A stretch of DNA of 9,713 nt from Planktothrix sp. UBA8402. Its GTDB lineage: Bacteria; Cyanobacteriota; Cyanobacteriia; Cyanobacteriales; Microcoleaceae. A program made the position numbers and the translations under genes. The notes under the pieces were generated by a model. It had not been told where the DNA came from. It saw only the letters and a program-made list of their open reading frames with translations, and made no database searches. The stretch's first letter is position 1; the number at the start of each line of letters is the position of its first letter. Positions 6,049 through 9,713 of this stretch are shown piece after piece. Location of the stretch: NCBI GenBank assembly GCA_003456035.1, contig DMPJ01000299.1, positions 1 through 9,713 of the forward strand. Direction: 5' to 3'.

Positions 6049-7932
6049 CTATAACCCTAACACTTGATAAACTTCAACAGTTTTTTCTCTCCCTTTCAAG
6101 GTTAACTCTCCCCAAGATTCAATGTTATATTTTTTTGGTAAGTAAATTAAGGTTTCTTTAGTCGTCAAAATTCGGCATTCTCCGACATGACGGTCTTTTT
6201 CACAACTTTCTAAACGAGAAGCAATATTAACACTATCCCCAATTACCCCGTATTCTAAGCGATTTTTTCCCCCTAAACTGCCAACGGTGACAGTCCCGGT
6301 ATAAATCCCAATTCGCATTCCTACCATCGGTAATTTTTGCTGTTGCCATTTTTGGTTTAATTCTGACAAACATTGACCCATTTCTAAAGCACAATTAACG
6401 GCATTTTCTGCATCTTTAGCAATATCTTTTAAATGGATTCTAGGAACAGGAACTCCGAACACAGCCATTAACCCATCCCCAGTAAATTTACTGACAATTC
6501 CATTATGATTTAAAACAATATCCGTCATCAAACTCAAATATTGATTTAACCAATTCATTAAGTCTTCTGAGGAGTGTTTTTCGGCAATAGTGCTAAAGTT
6601 TTTTAAATCAGTAAATAGGATGGTTGCGGTTAAAGTTTGGGGCGGGAAAATCCCTGAGTTAATTAAATGCGATCGCTCACTCCACAAGGCATTAGCAATT
6701 TCCGAGGAAGTCTGTTGTCCTAACAATTTCATGACGATTTTTTGCTGTTCTTGAAATTCCCAAGTTTGATGAATAACAATTCCTAAAAAAGTTAAAATAT
6801 AAGCTAAGATTGGAGCCGCAATAGGTATCCATAATAGTTGTAAAAATAATCCATAACTGACTACCAATAAAACAATTAATCCCAGGAAATTCCCGGCAAT
6901 TAAAATCAATGGACGCTTAATTTTATATCCCCAATAACCTCCTAAAATTCCCCAGGTAATGATCCACAACCATTCCCAAGGTTCTGACCAAAATCTAAAC
7001 AGAGGTTTTCCATCTAAAATAGCACTTAATATTTGACTGACTATCTGACCATGAACCTCTACTCCTGGCATTTCTTGAACTTGAATTTTTCTGTCTTGAT
7101 AGGGCGTTAAAAACTCATCTTTAACACTAAATGAATTAGTTCCAATTAAAACAATTTTATCTTGAACCCATTCCGGTTTATAATTGCCTTGTAAAACCTC
7201 AGTTAATGTCACAGTCTGTGCAATTTTTTTAGGAGTTCGATAATTGAGTAAAAGTTTATAACCTTTGGCATCAATATTTTGATATCCTCCTGAATTCGAT
7301 TGTAATTTATCAAAAACGGCATTTCCTAATTGATATTGACCCTTGGCATTAAGTTTTGGAAAAATTCCCTCAGCTTCCAAATAAAGTAAAGCTAATTGTA
7401 GAGAAAAAGCCGTTAATGCCTTTTTTTTATCCTTGGCAAATATCAATTGACGGCGCACAACTCCATCGGGATCAATTGGAATATTTACAAACCCAACTTG
7501 TTTAGACGAAATTGTTGGCGGTGGGGAAATAGAGGGAATCAATTGATTACCAATAGAAGTAACACCAATAATATTCGGTTTTTGCAGTTGTTTAACCAAT
7601 TCCCCATGACCCGGAGGAATAACAAGATCTCGATAGATATCAATACCAATAGCCCGGGGTTGATGTTGTTGTAACTTAGCTAAAACTTGTGCTAAAATTC
7701 CATCAGGAATCGGCCATTGTTTGATTGTTTGAATATCCGTTTCTGTAATTTCAACAATTAGTAACCGCGAATCAAGTCCCTGGTCAGGACGCGATCGCAT
7801 CATCAAGTCATAAGCTTTTAATTCTAAGGGTTGTAAGCCTCCAAACTGGCGAATAATAAATACAATAGTTAGGGTAAATCCGGTTAATATTACTTCCTGC
7901 AATCCCAAAATTTGACCTAAGCGTTTACTCAT
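6049..7932 (-). CDS. CHASE2-domain membrane nucleotide cyclase (class III)
   Basis: This is a 627-residue sensor that would make cyclic AMP (or GMP) in response to an extracytoplasmic signal. It has an N-terminal transmembrane helix (about 13-29), an extracytoplasmic CHASE2 domain (about 35-312; features include G-I-D at 96-98, D-P-D-G-V-V-R-R at 154-161, K-I-V-L-I-G at 259-264 and P-G-V-E-V-H-G at 289-295), three membrane helices (about 319-337, 341-363, 367-388), a short linker and a class III cyclase domain (about 434-625). Catalytic residues: metal-binding D442 (ILFTDLKNFS) and D486 (KFTGDGLMAVFG), purine-contacting K482, and transition-state N569 and R573 (GDSVNIASR). The second purine-specifying position, just after Tyr561, is Gly562 where adenylate cyclases usually have Asp or Thr, so substrate choice is uncertain. 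ATG 7932 is preceded by GGAGA (7939-7943) at 6 nt. It lies upstream of the DUF928 gene on the same strand. Confidence 0.92.
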   Translation of the reverse strand: MSKRLGQILGLQEVILTGFTLTIVFIIRQFGGLQPLELKAYDLMMRSRPDQGLDSRLLIVEITETDIQTIKQWPIPDGILAQVLAKLQQHQPRAIGIDIYRDLVIPPGHGELVKQLQKPNIIGVTSIGNQLIPSISPPPTISSKQVGFVNIPIDPDGVVRRQLIFAKDKKKALTAFSLQLALLYLEAEGIFPKLNAKGQYQLGNAVFDKLQSNSGGYQNIDAKGYKLLLNYRTPKKIAQTVTLTEVLQGNYKPEWVQDKIVLIGTNSFSVKDEFLTPYQDRKIQVQEMPGVEVHGQIVSQILSAILDGKPLFRFWSEPWEWLWIITWGILGGYWGYKIKRPLILIAGNFLGLIVLLVVSYGLFLQLLWIPIAAPILAYILTFLGIVIHQTWEFQEQQKIVMKLLGQQTSSEIANALWSERSHLINSGIFPPQTLTATILFTDLKNFSTIAEKHSSEDLMNWLNQYLSLMTDIVLNHNGIVSKFTGDGLMAVFGVPVPRIHLKDIAKDAENAVNCALEMGQCLSELNQKWQQQKLPMVGMRIGIYTGTVTVGSLGGKNRLEYGVIGDSVNIASRLESCEKDRHVGECRILTTKETLIYLPKKYNIESWGELTLKGREKTVEVYQVLGL

Positions 7933-8019
7933 TAGGAATCTCCATAATAAAACTCACATTGGAACCCTTAACTTAATTTTAGTCCTATTTAGATAGAATT
8001 AAATTTAGATGTGGAGATA

Positions 8020-8048
8020 TTGACGGAATGATCCAAGCAAGTTAACTT
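8020..8048 (+). promoter_or_regulatory. Weak candidate promoter of the amylase gene
   Basis: TTGACG (8020-8025), a 17-nt spacer and TAACTT (8043-8048) give a good -35 box and a poor -10 box. If real, the leader would be about 160 nt long and would contain both hairpin repeats at 8061-8191. Confidence 0.28.
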
Positions 8049-8060
8049 TGATTATTAACG

Positions 8061-8191
8061 CTAAAAATCCCGTAGGGTGTGTAAGCGTAGCGCACGCACC
8101 AGACGCACCACCTAACTAAATTCTCTTTAACTAAAAATCCTGTAGGGTGTGTAAGCGCGGCGCACGCACCACCTAACTAAATTCTCTTTAA
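8061..8191. repeat. Tandemly duplicated hairpin element upstream of the amylase
   Basis: Two adjacent copies (8061-8130, 70 nt; 8131-8191, 61 nt) differ at three positions plus a 9-nt insertion in the first (8101-8109, AGACGCACC, itself a near copy of the preceding bases). Each copy holds GGTGTGT, AA, GCG, a 3-nt loop, CGC, ACGCACC: a 10-bp stem with one G-T pair and an AA bulge (8076-8100 and 8146-8170). The GTAGGGTGTGT...CGCACGCACC core resembles a dispersed palindromic repeat common in cyanobacterial genomes. The second copy ends 24 bp before the amylase ATG. Confidence 0.85.
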
Positions 8192-8215
8192 CAACATCTC
8201 AAAACGAGGGTTAGC

Positions 8216-9691
8216 ATGGTTAAAATCAACGGTGTCATGATGCAATATTTCCACTGGTATCTTCCTGCTGATGGAAGTCTGTGGAATCAACTCAAAAACA
8301 ACGCCGAGGAGTTAGCCGATGCGGGAATTACGGCGTTATGGCTACCTCCGGCTTATAAAGGAACCGGGGGCGGGATGGATGTGGGATATGGGGTTTATGA
8401 TATTTATGACTTGGGAGAATTTGATCAAAAAGGATCAATTAGAACTAAATATGGCACTCGTCAACAATATTTAGACGCCATTAATAGTCTGCATAAGTCA
8501 GAAATTGAAGTCTATGTAGATACCGTATTAAATCATAAAATGGGGGCGGATGGAACCGAAATTGCCCAAGCAACTCCTTTCCCTAACAATAATCGAAGAA
8601 ACCCTAAAGGAGATTTACGAGATATTAAGGCTTACACCGTTTTTAACTTTCCGGGTCGTCAAGGTAAATATTCTGAATTTGAGTGGCATTGGTGGCATTT
8701 TGACGCCGTTGATTATGATGAATTTACCAAAGAATCGGGAAACGTTTATTTATTTGAAGGTAAAACTTTTGATGATTATGTTGCCCTAGAAAACGGCAAT
8801 TTTGCCTATTTAATGGGAGCAGATTTAGACTTCCAACACGAGGAGGTTAGAAATGAAATTACAAACTGGACAAAATGGTATCTTGATACTACAGGTGTCG
8901 ATGGATTTCGCTTAGACGCAATTAAACATATTTCGGCTTGGTTTTTCCCTGAATGGTTAGATGAAATGGAAAAACATACAGGTCGGAAACTTTTTACAGT
9001 GGGGGAATATTGGTCGCCTGATACTAGCGTTTTAAATTGGTATTTAGACACCGTAGGTGACAGAATGTCGGTATTTGATGTTAGCTTACATTACAATTTA
9101 CACTATGCTAGTAAAGCTGGAGGATATCATGATATGCGAACAATTTTGGATGGAACATTAGTCAAAGACCGTGCCATGAATGCCGTTACTTTTGTGGAAA
9201 ATCACGATTCTCAACCGTTACAAGCCTTAGAATCTGTCGTTGAACCTTGGTTTAAACCCATAGCTTATGCTATAATATTACTACGTCAACAGGGTTATCC
9301 TTGTATTTTTTATGGCGATTATTACGGGGCAGAATATGAAGATAGAGGACGGGATGGGAATACTTATAAAATCGTTTTACCCTCCCATAAACAGTTTATT
9401 GATCAGTGTCTTTATGCGCGTAAAAATTTCGCTTACGGCCCCCAATATGACTATTTTGATCACCCCGATATTATTGGTTGGACTTGTTTAGGAGACGAAC
9501 AACATCCGAAAGCAATGGCGGTGCTTTTAAGTGATGGCCCAGAAGGAATTAAACCGATGGAAGTCGGGAAACCTAATACTAAATTTTATGACCTGACAGG
9601 GAATATTAAAGAACCCATTGAGACAAATGATCAGGGTTGGGGTGAATTTTCTTGTAAGGGGGGTTCGGTTTCTATTTGGGTTCAGGAATAG
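8216..9691 (+). CDS. amyA: Cytoplasmic alpha-amylase, GH13 family
   Basis: This endo-acting glycoside hydrolase cleaves alpha-1,4 bonds in glycogen or malto-oligosaccharides. The 491-residue product has no signal peptide and, as I recall it, aligns along its whole length with E. coli cytoplasmic AmyA (495 residues) and the Bacillus liquefying amylases (GH13 subfamily 5). The catalytic barrel runs from about 5 to 390: region I D-T-V-L-N-H (102-107), nucleophile D234 in GFRLDAIKH (230-238), acid/base E264 in TVGEYWS, and transition-state stabiliser D331 in VENHDSQP. The insertion between barrel strand and helix 3 (domain B, about 105-205) is shorter than in E. coli. The C-terminal beta domain (about 395-490) ends with G-G-S-V-S-I-W-V. 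ATG 8216 has GAGGG (8206-8210) at 5 nt. The gene is divergent from the cyclase gene. A role in turnover of storage glycogen is inferred from location in the cell and family. Confidence 0.94.
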   Translation: MVKINGVMMQYFHWYLPADGSLWNQLKNNAEELADAGITALWLPPAYKGTGGGMDVGYGVYDIYDLGEFDQKGSIRTKYGTRQQYLDAINSLHKSEIEVYVDTVLNHKMGADGTEIAQATPFPNNNRRNPKGDLRDIKAYTVFNFPGRQGKYSEFEWHWWHFDAVDYDEFTKESGNVYLFEGKTFDDYVALENGNFAYLMGADLDFQHEEVRNEITNWTKWYLDTTGVDGFRLDAIKHISAWFFPEWLDEMEKHTGRKLFTVGEYWSPDTSVLNWYLDTVGDRMSVFDVSLHYNLHYASKAGGYHDMRTILDGTLVKDRAMNAVTFVENHDSQPLQALESVVEPWFKPIAYAIILLRQQGYPCIFYGDYYGAEYEDRGRDGNTYKIVLPSHKQFIDQCLYARKNFAYGPQYDYFDHPDIIGWTCLGDEQHPKAMAVLLSDGPEGIKPMEVGKPNTKFYDLTGNIKEPIETNDQGWGEFSCKGGSVSIWVQE

Positions 9692-9713
9692 GGAATTACG
9701 AATAGGGAATTAC
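9686..9713. repeat. Two 14-bp direct repeats at the amylase stop codon
   Basis: GAATAGGGAATTAC occurs twice back to back (9686-9699 and 9700-9713), running into the window edge. The first copy contains the amylase TAG stop, so the repeat includes the last bases of the coding region. The AATAGGGAATT core belongs to the same STRR family as the arrays at 1470 and 5970, so a longer array may continue beyond the window. Confidence 0.75.

Noticed and set aside
7447..7674. Plus-strand open frame inside the CHASE2 region
   Set aside because: It is antisense to a well-conserved domain, and its Asn/Arg-rich product has no recognisable motif.

Overview
The window looks like chromosomal DNA of a filamentous cyanobacterium of the Planktothrix/Oscillatoria/Microcoleus kind; the genus is a guess. 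The main evidence is eight copies of the HIP1 octamer GCGATCGC (starting at 3, 1344, 1793, 3624, 3718, 5256, 6669 and 7791). By chance about 0.15 would be expected in this length. Other evidence is heptamer/octamer STRR arrays at three places, a CrtR-type carotenoid hydroxylase, and exported COP23 and DUF928 proteins, two families I know mainly from cyanobacteria.

Layout. Positions 2-1462 (+) are the 3' part of a CheA-like hybrid histidine kinase with a C-terminal receiver. It runs into a 111-bp STRR array (1470-1580). On the other side of the array is the convergent gene for an exported COP23-domain protein (1586-2383, -). A short divergent promoter region follows, then crtR (2520-3413, +). 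A strong hairpin terminator (3445-3498) separates crtR from lepB, type I signal peptidase (3507-4112, +). Convergent to lepB is a two-gene minus-strand unit: a 76-residue putative antitoxin (4540-4770) overlapping a DUF6516/TumE-like toxin gene (4161-4553). The next 370 bases (4771-5140) hold only a possible 32-codon reading frame. Then come two minus-strand genes in tandem: a CHASE2-type membrane nucleotide cyclase (6049-7932) and, 101 bp downstream, a secreted DUF928 protein (5141-5947). The 283-bp divergent region 7933-8215 carries a tandemly duplicated hairpin element just ahead of a cytoplasmic GH13 alpha-amylase gene (8216-9691, +). The window closes on another STRR fragment.

How the genes may work together. 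Most are single-gene units with no shared pathway: chemosensory signalling, carotenoid synthesis, protein export, glucan breakdown. Two pairs look functionally linked by position: the toxin-antitoxin pair, and the CHASE2 cyclase with the DUF928 protein (an extracytoplasmic sensor that would make a cyclic nucleotide, beside an exported protein of unknown role).

Most unusual points: the cyclase has Gly at a position that usually helps choose the purine; the DUF928 gene has an internal 99-bp-period duplication; the duplicated hairpin upstream of the amylase differs between copies only in the loop and flanks; and the STRR array is built of three successive unit types. I see no CRISPR array, tRNA, rRNA or insertion sequence.
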